64,000 nt of DNA, taken from positions 5,791,501 to 5,855,500 of the forward strand of contig NZ_CP089981.1 of assembly GCF_021389975.1 (NCBI RefSeq), in the 5' to 3' direction. A program made the position numbers and the translations under genes. Shown piece by piece: positions 35,122 through 43,126 of the stretch (positions are counted from its first letter, which is position 1; each line of letters starts with the position of its first letter). Below the pieces are notes generated by a model. The model had not been told where the DNA came from. It did no database searches and was given only the letters and a program-made list of their open reading frames with translations. This stretch comes from Fulvivirga ulvae (GTDB lineage: Bacteria > Bacteroidota > Bacteroidia > Cytophagales > Cyclobacteriaceae).

Positions 35122-35403
35122 TTAATGATCGTGATGGGTACTACCATCCTCGTGAGTATGGGTCTCTTCTTCCACCTGAGTTGAATCGCTACCTGCGGTA
35201 AACTCTTCCTGTTCATGATGTTCTTGTTCATGTGCATGATCTCCATCTTCATGACTATGGCCGTGCTCTTTGCTAGCCTCTTCATGCTCATGTGCTCCAG
35301 CTTCCGTGTCATGTGAATGACCGTGATCTTCGTTTGATTGATTGCCACTACAGGCGATTGCGAATACAAAAGTTAATGCGATAAGAATATTTAAAATTTT
35401 CAT
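35122..35403 (-). CDS. Small His-rich lipoprotein (metal chaperone candidate)
   Basis: A 93-aa lipoprotein. The signal (ILNILIALTFVFAIAC) ends in a lipobox with Cys18. The mature part is nearly all His, Glu, Asp, Gly and Ser (DHGHSHDTEAGAHEHEEAS, HGHSHEDGDHAHEQEHHEQ, HEDGSTHHDH), with over 20 His. It is disordered and should bind Zn, Cu or Ni cooperatively. It lies inside the operon between the TolC and adaptor genes and resembles the His stretch at the adaptor N-terminus, suggesting a shared origin and a role in feeding metal to the pump. No known family applies. Confidence 0.85.
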   Translation of the reverse strand: MKILNILIALTFVFAIACSGNQSNEDHGHSHDTEAGAHEHEEASKEHGHSHEDGDHAHEQEHHEQEEFTAGSDSTQVEEETHTHEDGSTHHDH

Positions 35404-35424
35404 TTTTAATACGTTTTAAAGGTT

Positions 35425-36609
35425 TTACAATTGATGTTTTAAAAGTTGATTTTGCGATATATAAAGTTGGTATTGCATGTCCAGCATGGCATCATAAGCC
35501 TGTCGGTAGAATTGTAGCTCCATATAGTATTGAAGGAATGACAGTTCACCCAACTGATACGCTTGAAGCAGCAACTCATCACTATTCAGCCCCGAAAGGG
35601 TAGCTTCATATTCCTGAAACCTGGAATGCATGATTTCATAATCATTGTATTGCTTCTCAAATGATGCATAGGCTTGAAGTATCTTGGCAGAAGTAAAAGT
35701 CTGCTGAAAATCCAGATGGGATTGAGCCGCTTTCACTTTGTTGCGGTTACTCCATAAAGGAATTGTTACCCCTGCATAGATACCTGAGAAACGCTCACCG
35801 GCAACCCCTTGACTATTGTAACCAGCCGTAAGGTTTGGCAATGCTTTATTTTTAGCCAGGCTCAATGATTGCTGCGCAATTTCCTCCTGTTGCTTCAACT
35901 GTTTCAAAACAGGGTCTTGTGCCTGTTTCTCCTGCCATACAGAATCTTTAGAATCCAAAACCAGTGAAATACCATAATCCTCAGGTGAGAAATTGATTGC
36001 TGTCCCACCGTTCAGGTTGGTAAGTTGCAGCAGCACATTCCTGGCATCGCTTTCTATCTGTTTAATTTTGAATTGTTCCTGCATCCAGACAACTTTAGCT
36101 TTGTTCAGCTCCAGAATACCCACCTGCTCCTTTTCAAAAATCTCCTGCACCTGATCGAAAACCTGCTTGGCCTGTTCAACCCGCAGGGACTCAGTTGCCA
36201 AACGCTTATTCAGATAGATAAGATTCAGGCAATATTCTTTGGCCTGCGACAGTATATCCTGTCTTCTTTCTTGGTAGTCCGATTCTAATTGAGTGGATTG
36301 CTTTTCAATAAGACTGCCACGAGCACTGTAGACCGTTGGAAATTCAAAAGATTGAGAAATCTGAAACTCCGTATAATCACCTGAATTATGATCCCCAAAA
36401 GGAAGGTAATAAACTCCCAATTGTGGATCAGGTAAATTGTTACCGGATTTCAACTCAAGTCTTTTGCTCTCCATATACTCGTTCAGAGCCTTTAATTCCT
36501 GGTTGTTTTGTTCTACCTGTTTTAGAATGCTGTCAATAGTCGTTGATTGGCCGACTACTCCAAACGACATCAAGCATCCGCACAGGGCGAACACAATATT
36601 TTTATACAT
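35425..36609 (-). CDS. Outer-membrane channel of the metal efflux system (CusC/TolC type)
   Basis: A 394-aa TolC-family protein. The signal peptide is at 1-20 (VFALCGCLMSFGVVGQ), with a Cys-containing N-terminus but no strict lipobox. The repeat pattern is clear: LKQVEQNNQELKALNEYMESKRLELKSGNNLPDPQLG at the N-terminal half and SLSLAKNKALPNLTAGYNSQGVAG in the second, with long helices between. At 394 aa it is somewhat short for the family (usually 420-480) but complete. It is the first pump component of the operon and lies 21 nt from the His-rich lipoprotein gene. Confidence 0.92.
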   Translation of the reverse strand: MYKNIVFALCGCLMSFGVVGQSTTIDSILKQVEQNNQELKALNEYMESKRLELKSGNNLPDPQLGVYYLPFGDHNSGDYTEFQISQSFEFPTVYSARGSLIEKQSTQLESDYQERRQDILSQAKEYCLNLIYLNKRLATESLRVEQAKQVFDQVQEIFEKEQVGILELNKAKVVWMQEQFKIKQIESDARNVLLQLTNLNGGTAINFSPEDYGISLVLDSKDSVWQEKQAQDPVLKQLKQQEEIAQQSLSLAKNKALPNLTAGYNSQGVAGERFSGIYAGVTIPLWSNRNKVKAAQSHLDFQQTFTSAKILQAYASFEKQYNDYEIMHSRFQEYEATLSGLNSDELLLQAYQLGELSFLQYYMELQFYRQAYDAMLDMQYQLYISQNQLLKHQL

Positions 36610-36641
36610 GTAAATTGATTTTTAGGATGAATCAAATGTTT

Positions 36642-36665
36642 ATAGATATACCTAGACATATCTAT
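36642..36665. promoter_or_regulatory. Inverted repeat upstream of the metal efflux operon
   Basis: ATAGATAT (36642-36649) and ATATCTAT (36658-36665) are a perfect 8-bp inverted repeat with an 8-nt spacer, 33-56 nt upstream of the channel gene start. This suits an operator of a metal-responsive regulator, none of which is encoded in the block. Confidence 0.45.
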
Positions 36666-36695
36666 GAAGGCAGCAGATGCCTACCCTCAAAAAGA

Positions 36696-37127
36696 TTACC
36701 CTAATGCAGGAGGTCCCCGAAGTGGGTTAGAGTATAAATAAGGATCGTCTGATCCGAAATCAATGAAAAGTTCGCATCCATGCAAGCCAACATCAGTTTC
36801 TTTAATAGTTAACTCGTAGGAATCATTATTGCCAAGAGCTTTAATCTCAATCTGCTTCCCAGTCTTTACACGCTCAATCGTAGCAGGAGTGTACTGATGC
36901 GAATGCTTATTATGCGAATGGTTTTTGAAGATTAGGTCGAGAAAGCTTTCTTCGTCATGATCACTTTCACTACTGGCAGAATGATGATGATGTTCCGTTT
37001 GATGATGTGTGTGATCATTGACATCGTCAATATGTTGGTGATGGACATGAGGAAAGATGTCATGAGCATTAAAAATGCTTATGATGATCAAAAACAGAAA
37101 CGCTATGATTTGCCTGTGCTGTTTCAT
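36696..37127 (-). CDS. His-rich exported or membrane-anchored protein
   Basis: A 143-aa protein with a hydrophobic N-terminus (IIAFLFLIIISIFNAHDIF) followed by dense His clusters (HVHHQHIDDVNDHTHHQTEHHHHSAS, KNHSHNKHSHQ) and a hydrophilic C-terminal part without clear similarity. It is probably a periplasmic metal sponge or sensor. It starts the metal block and is separated from the channel gene by 86 nt, within which the inverted repeat lies. Unlike its neighbour lipoprotein, it has no lipobox. Confidence 0.75.
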   Translation of the reverse strand: MKQHRQIIAFLFLIIISIFNAHDIFPHVHHQHIDDVNDHTHHQTEHHHHSASSESDHDEESFLDLIFKNHSHNKHSHQYTPATIERVKTGKQIEIKALGNNDSYELTIKETDVGLHGCELFIDFGSDDPYLYSNPLRGPPALG

Positions 37128-37418
37128 CAGAAGGTAAAGATAGGTAATTTGATTTTGTTTTTAGTATTTGGCAAATTAAACATAGAAACGCAGGTAAATA
37201 GCTAAACAACACCAAGTCATAAAACTGCTTCAACAATGGCCATTCACTCGTCAAACATGGAAGCAATGCACCTGTTTGGGTGGTGAAAGAAAACATGGCG
37301 CAAAAAAGTATTAGTTGTAAAGCCCGTTTTTCCTTTCATTATAATGAAAGTTTGCGACCATTAGTTTCACCTGTAAATCCTTGCATAACTCTCTAAAATT
37401 TGGCTAGAATTTTGCTCC

Positions 37419-37432
37419 AAAAAGTTCGAGAA
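37419..37432. repeat. 14-nt direct repeat, right copy
   Basis: AAAAAGTTCGAGAA here is identical to 27811-27824; it lies immediately before a tRNA-like 3' end and closes the metal block. Confidence 0.5.
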
Positions 37433-37452
37433 TTCGCCCCTTCCCGCTACTA
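37433..37452 (+). pseudogene. tRNA-like 3' end at the right border of the metal block
   Basis: After the direct repeat comes TTCGCCCC then TCCCGCTACTA (37442-37452), identical over 11 nt to the end of the severed tRNA at 27739-27749. The T-stem is not intact, so only the acceptor-strand end is convincing. AAGGAAGC... ACTTCTTTT downstream can form a weak terminator-like hairpin. Confidence 0.45.
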
Positions 37453-37517
37453 CGATAAAAGGAAGCTAAAAATTTAACTTCTTTTAATAAACGTAGTTGC
37501 ATATTACATACTCTACC

Positions 37518-38744
37518 TTACCAAATGTTTCCTTCAATAAGTTCAATGGCTTTTTGCAGTCCGTTTTCCTGCTTGATTTTTTTCGATAAGGCTATACTAT
37601 TTTTGTACAGCGATTCTGTAGATAATAAAGCCCTGGAATTTTCAATTAGATCTTTCTCTGTCATACTTTTTAAGTTTTTTGGTTTCAAGGCTACTCCTTT
37701 TTGGTAGCCAATGGTGGCCCAAAAATGCTGGTCGCCCAGTGGATACAATACCGGACAGGCAAAAAATGGTTTTCCTGCCATTAAACAGGCAGATATAGTT
37801 CCAATTCCTCCATGATTAATTACAGCCTTTACATGGGTGAAAAGTTTATCGTATGGTGCTGACTTTATCACTTTGATATTTGGGTTTTTATCCAGGGTTT
37901 TTGTATTGTTAAAGCCCCATCCTTTAACTACAATTACCCTTACTTTGAGTTCATCAGAAAGCTTTTCTATGGCTTTGGGCAAATCCATTTTAGTTTCAAA
38001 TGTCATACTGCCAAATGTAATTAAGAGAGGGGCCGAACCTTGGTTGATGAAGTCAACCAGATCTTCCTCTAGTTCTGTTGATGAAGGTGATGTCCAAAAG
38101 CCTGTAAAATGACTATGGTCAGGGTAGTCGTTTGGTTTTTTAAGGTAGTGATTACTGATCCCATATATGGAGGGTAGTGTTGGTTTCTTAAATTTTAGAG
38201 GCAGCCCTTCATCTCTTCTAAATTCCTTAACCGGTTTCATCATCAGGCTCACCCCCAGGTCCGACAATTTATAGGTTAATCTATTTAAAAACGAAGGAAT
38301 GGGCAAAGCACTAAAAATGGGGTTGACAAATTCCGTTGTATATTCTATTGCCGGAACAACATTCGCTTTTATCATTTTTTCAGGAAACTGGTCAGCAAAA
38401 TAGTCGCCCATTGTTTTGACATGAAAAATCACCCGGTCACTTTCTTTGGATAATTTGTAAAAGGCTTTCATAGCCTTGTAAATCATTGGGTAGACCCAGA
38501 TACTTAATTTCTTTTTGGCCCTAAACGGATTTTTCATCATTTTCCTTCCCTCCTCAGAATTCAAAAACTCGTGAAAATCTGCTTCTACAGGAAGAAAGTC
38601 AATGTCATAAGATTTTACCAGTGCATCAAAGTTTTTCGTGGTAGAAAGTGTTACCTGGTGACCTCGTTTTTTCAATGCCTGCCCTAATACTGCAAATGGT
38701 TGTACGTCGCCTTGTGTCCCCAACGTAAAAATTGCTATTTTCAT
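37518..38744 (-). CDS. GT1-type glycosyltransferase (UDP-sugar dependent)
   Basis: A 408-aa GT-B glycosyltransferase. The N-terminal domain begins MKIAIFTLGTQGDVQPFAVLGQALKKRGHQVTL, the GT28/GT1 signature of sterol and macrolide glucosyltransferases. The C-terminal domain has the donor-binding motif APYDKLFTHVKAVINHGGIGTISACLMAGKPFFACPVLYPLGDQHFWA (HGGxGT box). It most likely glucosylates a lipid, sterol-like or small molecule. The gene is alone, just right of the metal block. Substrate unknown. Confidence 0.88.
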   Translation of the reverse strand: MKIAIFTLGTQGDVQPFAVLGQALKKRGHQVTLSTTKNFDALVKSYDIDFLPVEADFHEFLNSEEGRKMMKNPFRAKKKLSIWVYPMIYKAMKAFYKLSKESDRVIFHVKTMGDYFADQFPEKMIKANVVPAIEYTTEFVNPIFSALPIPSFLNRLTYKLSDLGVSLMMKPVKEFRRDEGLPLKFKKPTLPSIYGISNHYLKKPNDYPDHSHFTGFWTSPSSTELEEDLVDFINQGSAPLLITFGSMTFETKMDLPKAIEKLSDELKVRVIVVKGWGFNNTKTLDKNPNIKVIKSAPYDKLFTHVKAVINHGGIGTISACLMAGKPFFACPVLYPLGDQHFWATIGYQKGVALKPKNLKSMTEKDLIENSRALLSTESLYKNSIALSKKIKQENGLQKAIELIEGNIW

Positions 38745-38907
38745 TTTAGTGTATCTAATTCTTAAAAACTTTGATCTGAGCGAAATCGGGCGCTTTGGAT
38801 TGTTTAATATTTTTTCGAGAAACGCTTTGTCACATTATCATTTGCCAGCGCAACTGGCCTAGCAACAGCTTAGGTATTATTTTAAGGATTGATAAATAAG
38901 TAATACC

Positions 38908-39276
38908 TTATATAACAGGTATTGTAAAAAGCACGACGCCCAGAAGAAATATTAGTGTTAAAATATGGACCTTATAGTGGTTGATCCTGAAGAAAATGAA
39001 TTGATTAATGGCTCTGATGAACCAAAATATGGCATTGCCCCCAAGAAAGGCTTTCCCAAAATTTGTGCTGGTTAATTCTTCAGGGAAAGCAAAACAAATA
39101 ATTGCAACCATGCTAAAAAACCATATGATTTGAACATTTAGCGTTTGAAGTATTCCTTTGTTCGCAAAGCTTAGACTTCTCACTTCTTCTTTCCAATGAA
39201 AAATTTTCCAAAACCCGATATGGAATAATGCAAAACCAAAACTATAGACTCCACAAAGATGTAAGACTGTTACCAT
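38908..39276 (-). CDS. Small four-TM hypothetical membrane protein
   Basis: A 122-aa protein with four hydrophobic helices (LHLCGVYSFGFALFHIGFW, IIWFFSMVAIICFAFP, FLGGNAIFWFIRAINQFIFF, ILTLIFLLGVVLFTIPV). It resembles small uncharacterised membrane proteins of Bacteroidota. No family is recognised. It follows the glycosyltransferase on the same strand but about 160 nt away and is probably independent. Confidence 0.65.
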   Translation of the reverse strand: MVTVLHLCGVYSFGFALFHIGFWKIFHWKEEVRSLSFANKGILQTLNVQIIWFFSMVAIICFAFPEELTSTNFGKAFLGGNAIFWFIRAINQFIFFRINHYKVHILTLIFLLGVVLFTIPVI

Positions 39277-39622
39277 TCATTATTTTTTACATTTAAAACT
39301 CATTATAGCTGAAGCCCTGCAACGGCCAATTCAAAGGTATGACTCCTGGTGTTTCTTAAACTTAAACCAGTTTAAGAAACACCAACTCACTGTATAAGCC
39401 TCCTTTTGACTAATACTAACTCTCAACCTGCTTCAAGATTTGTATGATTATCATGTCAAGATCAACTCAAACAAATTAGGCGAGACCACTGGATGATATA
39501 ATATTCAAAAACTGGATGAGTCAAGGTTACCAAAGTGCATATAGTTTTGCTCCGGAAGTAAAAGAAATGTGTGTTTACTAGGTTGATCGAAATTGCTCAA
39601 AGGAGCTAATAAATTGATAAAA
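39277..39622. other. Intergenic region with a long perfect hairpin
   Basis: No gene seen. The region contains the 38-bp hairpin listed at 39347-39384; otherwise AT-rich sequence upstream of the DMT transporter gene. Confidence 0.6.
39347..39384. repeat. Perfect 16-bp hairpin
   Basis: TGGTGTTTCTTAAACT (39347-39362), loop TAAACC, then AGTTTAAGAAACACCA (39369-39384). All 16 pairs are Watson-Crick. No U-tract follows on either strand, so it is not a classic terminator. Confidence 0.7.
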
Positions 39623-40066
39623 ATGTCATTAATACATATTCTAGCATTTACAGGTGGGGTTTTCCTGGCAATGCAGGCGGCTTTCAATACACAACTGGGA
39701 GCCATTTTAAAACAACCATTAATAGCTGTGGTAGCAGCATCTGCTACAAGTACAATTTTTGGTGGCTTAATGCTTCTATTTTACCATAAAGAAAATTTTC
39801 AGATGACTGATGCTCATCAGGTTCCCTGGTATTTATGGTTTATTGGCGGGGTATTTAGCATGGTCGGAATTACTCTTTATTTCTACACTATTCCCAAACT
39901 AGGCATTTCAAGAATGATTGCTTTAGGCTTGTGCGGCCAACTCCTATTTTCATTAATAGCCGGAAAATATGGCTGGCTGAATTTACCTGTAGAACCGCTT
40001 ACCCCGAAAAGACTCCTGGGAGGAATAGCAATGATCATCGGAATTATCTTAATAAACTCAAAATGA
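39623..40066 (+). CDS. DMT-superfamily transporter (DUF606/YdcZ type)
   Basis: A 147-aa membrane protein with five TM helices, half of the EamA/DMT 10-TM type. The start MSLIHILAFTGGVFLAMQAAFNTQLG and the helices AVVAASATSTIFGGLMLLFY and PWYLWFIGGVFSMVGITLYFY match the DUF606 (YdcZ) family, in which two short proteins dimerise. The ATG at 39623 is used (a TTG at 39593 is in frame but adds ten polar residues). It overlaps the downstream GNAT gene by 4 nt (ATGA), so the two are coupled. Confidence 0.85.
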   Translation: MSLIHILAFTGGVFLAMQAAFNTQLGAILKQPLIAVVAASATSTIFGGLMLLFYHKENFQMTDAHQVPWYLWFIGGVFSMVGITLYFYTIPKLGISRMIALGLCGQLLFSLIAGKYGWLNLPVEPLTPKRLLGGIAMIIGIILINSK

Positions 40067-40776
40067 GCAAAATGCAATTAAACACCGGCAACTTACATGC
40101 TTTATGGAAAGTGGTTGGGTCTGCCTTTAACGGTTATGCACAACATGGTAAAATATACCAAAGTTGTATCTCAGGTTCTGAATGGCCAAACAGGATATGG
40201 ACAACATCCGGAAGTACTGAGGTCATTATGAAAATAAAAAGTCAAATGGTAGCAGAGCCGGCACTGACATTTTCCCGTTTTACATCGGTAAACGATCAGG
40301 GTGATGAGGTTCAAGGGTTTATCTATAAATCTACTCAATATGGCATGAGCCTGGATTTAAGGCATCCATTTAAAGTCTCCAGGGGACTAACGTTCCGGAA
40401 AGTTGAAACAACTGAAGATGTATTGATATGGTGCAATGCTTTTAAACAAGCCTTTGGCTATAAAATAGGTGCCGATATACTGGAGCTGACCAAACGGCAG
40501 ATTCCATACTTTTTAGTCATTGATGAGGAAAAATTAGTTGGTGTTGTAATGCTTTACATTACAGGTAGCGTGGCGGGGATACATAGCTTAGGTATTATTC
40601 AGGAGATGCGAAAGAAAGGTTACGCCACCGATATAATGCACCAGATGCTCAATCAGGCCATGGTACATAAAGCCACCACAGCCACACTACAGGCATCTGA
40701 AATGGCAAAAAGAATGTATCAGGGTATGGGTTTTTCAACAGACTTTTTAATGCATAATTATACCATAGAGCCCTAA
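40063..40776 (+). CDS. GNAT family N-acetyltransferase
   Basis: A 237-aa protein. The N-terminal half has an unassigned domain (LHALWKVVGSAFNGYAQHGKIYQSC, WPNRIWTTSG), also seen in GNAT proteins that act on small amines. The C-terminal GNAT domain includes IPYFLVIDEEKLVGVVMLYITGSVAGIHSLGIIQEMRKKGYATDIMHQML, with the acetyl-CoA motif (MRKKGYAT) and a terminal strand (MGFSTDFLMHNYTIE). The start ATG at 40063 overlaps the stop of the DMT transporter gene. Coupling to a transporter suggests a metabolite or drug modified and then exported. Confidence 0.85.
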   Translation: MSKMQLNTGNLHALWKVVGSAFNGYAQHGKIYQSCISGSEWPNRIWTTSGSTEVIMKIKSQMVAEPALTFSRFTSVNDQGDEVQGFIYKSTQYGMSLDLRHPFKVSRGLTFRKVETTEDVLIWCNAFKQAFGYKIGADILELTKRQIPYFLVIDEEKLVGVVMLYITGSVAGIHSLGIIQEMRKKGYATDIMHQMLNQAMVHKATTATLQASEMAKRMYQGMGFSTDFLMHNYTIEP

Positions 40777-40779
40777 ATT

Positions 40780-40932
40780 ATGAACAGGAAAGATTTTATT
40801 AAACAATCTGCATTTGCTACGGCTGCGCTATATTCTTCCGGTTTGCAGGGCACCTCAAAAGAAAGAGGAAAAATACAGCTTATCATATCCCCATTAGTGA
40901 CCCAAATAGCAAAAATACCGGCAAACACTTAA
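40780..40932 (+). pseudogene. Truncated gene with Tat-like signal
   Basis: A 50-codon frame starting 3 nt after the GNAT stop. It opens MNRKDFIKQSAFATAALYSSGLQG, a Tat/Sec signal-like start of the type that precedes large secreted enzymes in Bacteroidota. It then runs out after about 25 residues (ERGKIQLIISPLVTQ...). I take it as the 5' stub of a deleted gene. Confidence 0.45.
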
Positions 40933-41056
40933 TGTATTAATAAAATGGATAGGATCAGTTTTAAGGCACTGTTTGTGCTTTTCTCCACCAAAACCTTCTG
41001 AAAGGTGCAAGAAAGATATTTCTGGACTCATTTGACATCTATAAAAATTTAATCTA

Positions 41057-41686
41057 ATGGAGTTATTAAAACAAATGGAATGGCGCTATGCCACAAAAAA
41101 GTTTGACATTCATGAAAAAGTATCTGATGATCATATCGCCCTGCTAAAAAGGGCTATTCAATTATCAGTATCATCTTATGGATTGCAACTATATAAGGTT
41201 ATAATTATTAAGAATGAAGAGGTTAAACAAAAACTAAAATCAGCATCATGGAACCAGTCTCAGGTGTCAGATGCCTCACATTTATTCGTGTTTTGCAATT
41301 ACACAGATGCTAAGCCGGAAAATATAGATGACTTTATGAGGTTAACAGCAGAAGTAAGGGACATACCGCTGAAAAAGCTGCAACGCTACGGAGACTTTAT
41401 CAACGAAAAATTGAGTGAAAAATCGCCAACAGAACTATACTACTGGCTTAAAAGTCAAACCTATATTGCACTGGCAAACCTACTGTCTGCCTGTGCAGTG
41501 TTAAAAATAGATGCTTGCCCTATGGAAGGTTTTGATGCCGGACAATACAACACTATGCTTGGGTTAACAGAAAAAGGGTTAAATGCCTCAGTCATTGTTG
41601 CTGTTGGTTACAGAAGCAGTGAAGATGAAACACAACGTTTGCCCAAGGTAAGAAGGCCGTCGGAGTTATTGTTCCAAAGTTTGTAG
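41057..41686 (+). CDS. Nitroreductase family NAD(P)H oxidoreductase
   Basis: A 209-aa FMN-dependent nitroreductase of the NfsB type. The motifs are MEWRYATKKFDIHEKVSDDHIALLKRAIQLSVSSYGLQLYKVIII (FMN phosphate and dimer region), a middle segment ending TYIALANLLSACAVLKIDACPMEGFD, and GLTEKGLNASVIVAVGYRSSEDE (FMN/NADPH binding). Complete and of standard length. The family reduces nitroaromatics, quinones or flavin-linked substrates; the native one is unknown. It is flanked by gaps and probably monocistronic. Confidence 0.93.
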   Translation: MELLKQMEWRYATKKFDIHEKVSDDHIALLKRAIQLSVSSYGLQLYKVIIIKNEEVKQKLKSASWNQSQVSDASHLFVFCNYTDAKPENIDDFMRLTAEVRDIPLKKLQRYGDFINEKLSEKSPTELYYWLKSQTYIALANLLSACAVLKIDACPMEGFDAGQYNTMLGLTEKGLNASVIVAVGYRSSEDETQRLPKVRRPSELLFQSL

Positions 41687-41804
41687 AACAGGAGAAATCG
41701 TAGAAGAAATGCTTATTTGCTTCAATGCAAAGCAAGGTTAAAGAAAACAAAGGCATACCTATGGCTATAGAAACTATCTTGCAATGACTTAAAAATACTA
41801 AAAG

Positions 41805-42503
41805 ATGATTGATAAAAACTTAATTCTAAAGCTCTATTCAATAACTCTGACCTTTATTATGGGGTATTTAATACTGTCGGGATATACATCAACAGATTCA
41901 ACTGAAAAATTTAAAGAGATCACGGTGGAGCGAATAAATGTTGTGGAACCCGACGGGAATCTGACAATGGTTATCAGCAATTCGAAATGGCAGCACCCTG
42001 GAATGTTTGATGGTAAGGTGCTAAAGAAGAGGCAGAGACCACCCGGAGTTATATTCTTCAATGAAGAGCAGGATGAAGTTGGAGGGCTGGTTTATGGAGG
42101 CAATAAGCAAAGTGGTGCCGGCATGGCTCTTTCGCTGGATCAGTATAAAAATGATCAAGTGGTTCAAGTGCAATATCAGAGATCTTCTGATGGAAAACAG
42201 CAGTATGGGTTGAATATTTGGGACAGGTCGGAAAAATTTACACTGCCCCGCTTAACAGCTGCTATGGACTCGCTAAAGGAAAAAGGTATTTCAATGGATA
42301 CACTAAAATCAATCAATAATGGTAATCCTATTTCTGCACAACGTCTATTCGCAGGAAAGAATTATGATGAGCAAGTCGGGCTTTTTATAAAAGGCGAATT
42401 TGGGAACCCGCGGATCAAGATTTACATCGATAAGGGAAATGAGCCAAAATTTCAGATATTAGACCAATGTGGTAAGGTAATTAAAGAATTGGTTGAAAAA
42501 TAG
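41805..42503 (+). CDS. Hypothetical membrane-anchored protein
   Basis: A 232-aa protein with an N-terminal TM/signal segment (KLYSITLTFIMGYLILSGY). The rest is soluble, beta-rich and rich in aromatic and Gly turns (ERINVVEPDGNLTMVISNS, PPGVIFFNEEQDEVGGLVYGG, NEPKFQILDQCGKVIKELVEK). It is likely periplasmic. This kind of protein recurs in Bacteroidota, but I know no family name. A coding signal is supported by its length, RBS-like AGATG context and protein-like composition. Confidence 0.65.
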   Translation: MIDKNLILKLYSITLTFIMGYLILSGYTSTDSTEKFKEITVERINVVEPDGNLTMVISNSKWQHPGMFDGKVLKKRQRPPGVIFFNEEQDEVGGLVYGGNKQSGAGMALSLDQYKNDQVVQVQYQRSSDGKQQYGLNIWDRSEKFTLPRLTAAMDSLKEKGISMDTLKSINNGNPISAQRLFAGKNYDEQVGLFIKGEFGNPRIKIYIDKGNEPKFQILDQCGKVIKELVEK

Positions 42504-42566
42504 GCACTTGACCAACCCACTTAAGCCAGTATTTAACGGACATTTATCGTCATTTTTTGTGAGAGA

Positions 42567-43126
42567 ATGAAAGCCACTTTAAGCTTCATAGTCTATAAGT
42601 CCGTAAATCGAAACGTCTTACCGGTTATAGGTATTATGGTCATTTTCCTGGCAGGATGTTTAAATAACAACCCTATGAAACAATATAAGCCCAGTGAGAT
42701 AAATAATACCTTAACGGTATATCCAAATGATGCATCTCAAGAAATGATAACCAGGCTTCTCAATAAAGTAAAGGAACTGGAGCAAACACAACAAGCTGAG
42801 GATGTGTCAGGCTTTATGGCACTTTTTGATGAAAATGCAGTTTGGGTAAACGGAGCAGGTACTCGTTTAATAGGCAAAGAGGCGATTAAAAAATTTACAC
42901 AACAAGTTCTACCCGGAGCATTTGCAGACGGTTCTTCAGCAACTTATCATGTAGAGCATATAGTTGTACTGGCACCAGGTATAGTTTTGACTGCTGTATG
43001 TAAACCTACTTCAATAGTCAGGGAACTGCAACATCAAAAGGATCGCCTACATACCTTTGGAAGTATTCAAATGACCAATGGGTAATGGTCTCCGGCCAAA
43101 ACACAGTGGTTAGAAACAGTGAGTAA
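42567..43126 (+). pseudogene. SnoaL-like (SgcJ/EcaC family) lipoprotein gene with frameshift
   Basis: An N-terminal lipobox (MVIFLAGC) begins a 172-aa frame with a SnoaL/NTF2-like domain: EQTQQAEDVSGFMALFDENAVWVNGAGTRLIGKEAIKKF and YHVEHIVVLAPGIVLTAVCK. At about 43,035-43,043 the frame ends in a junk tail (QMTNG). The true continuation lies in another frame: TYLWKYSNDQWVMVSG then QNTVVRNSE, ending at 43126, the family C-terminus. One base lost or two gained in the AAAAGG run restores it. Unless this is a sequencing error, the gene is broken. Confidence 0.8.
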
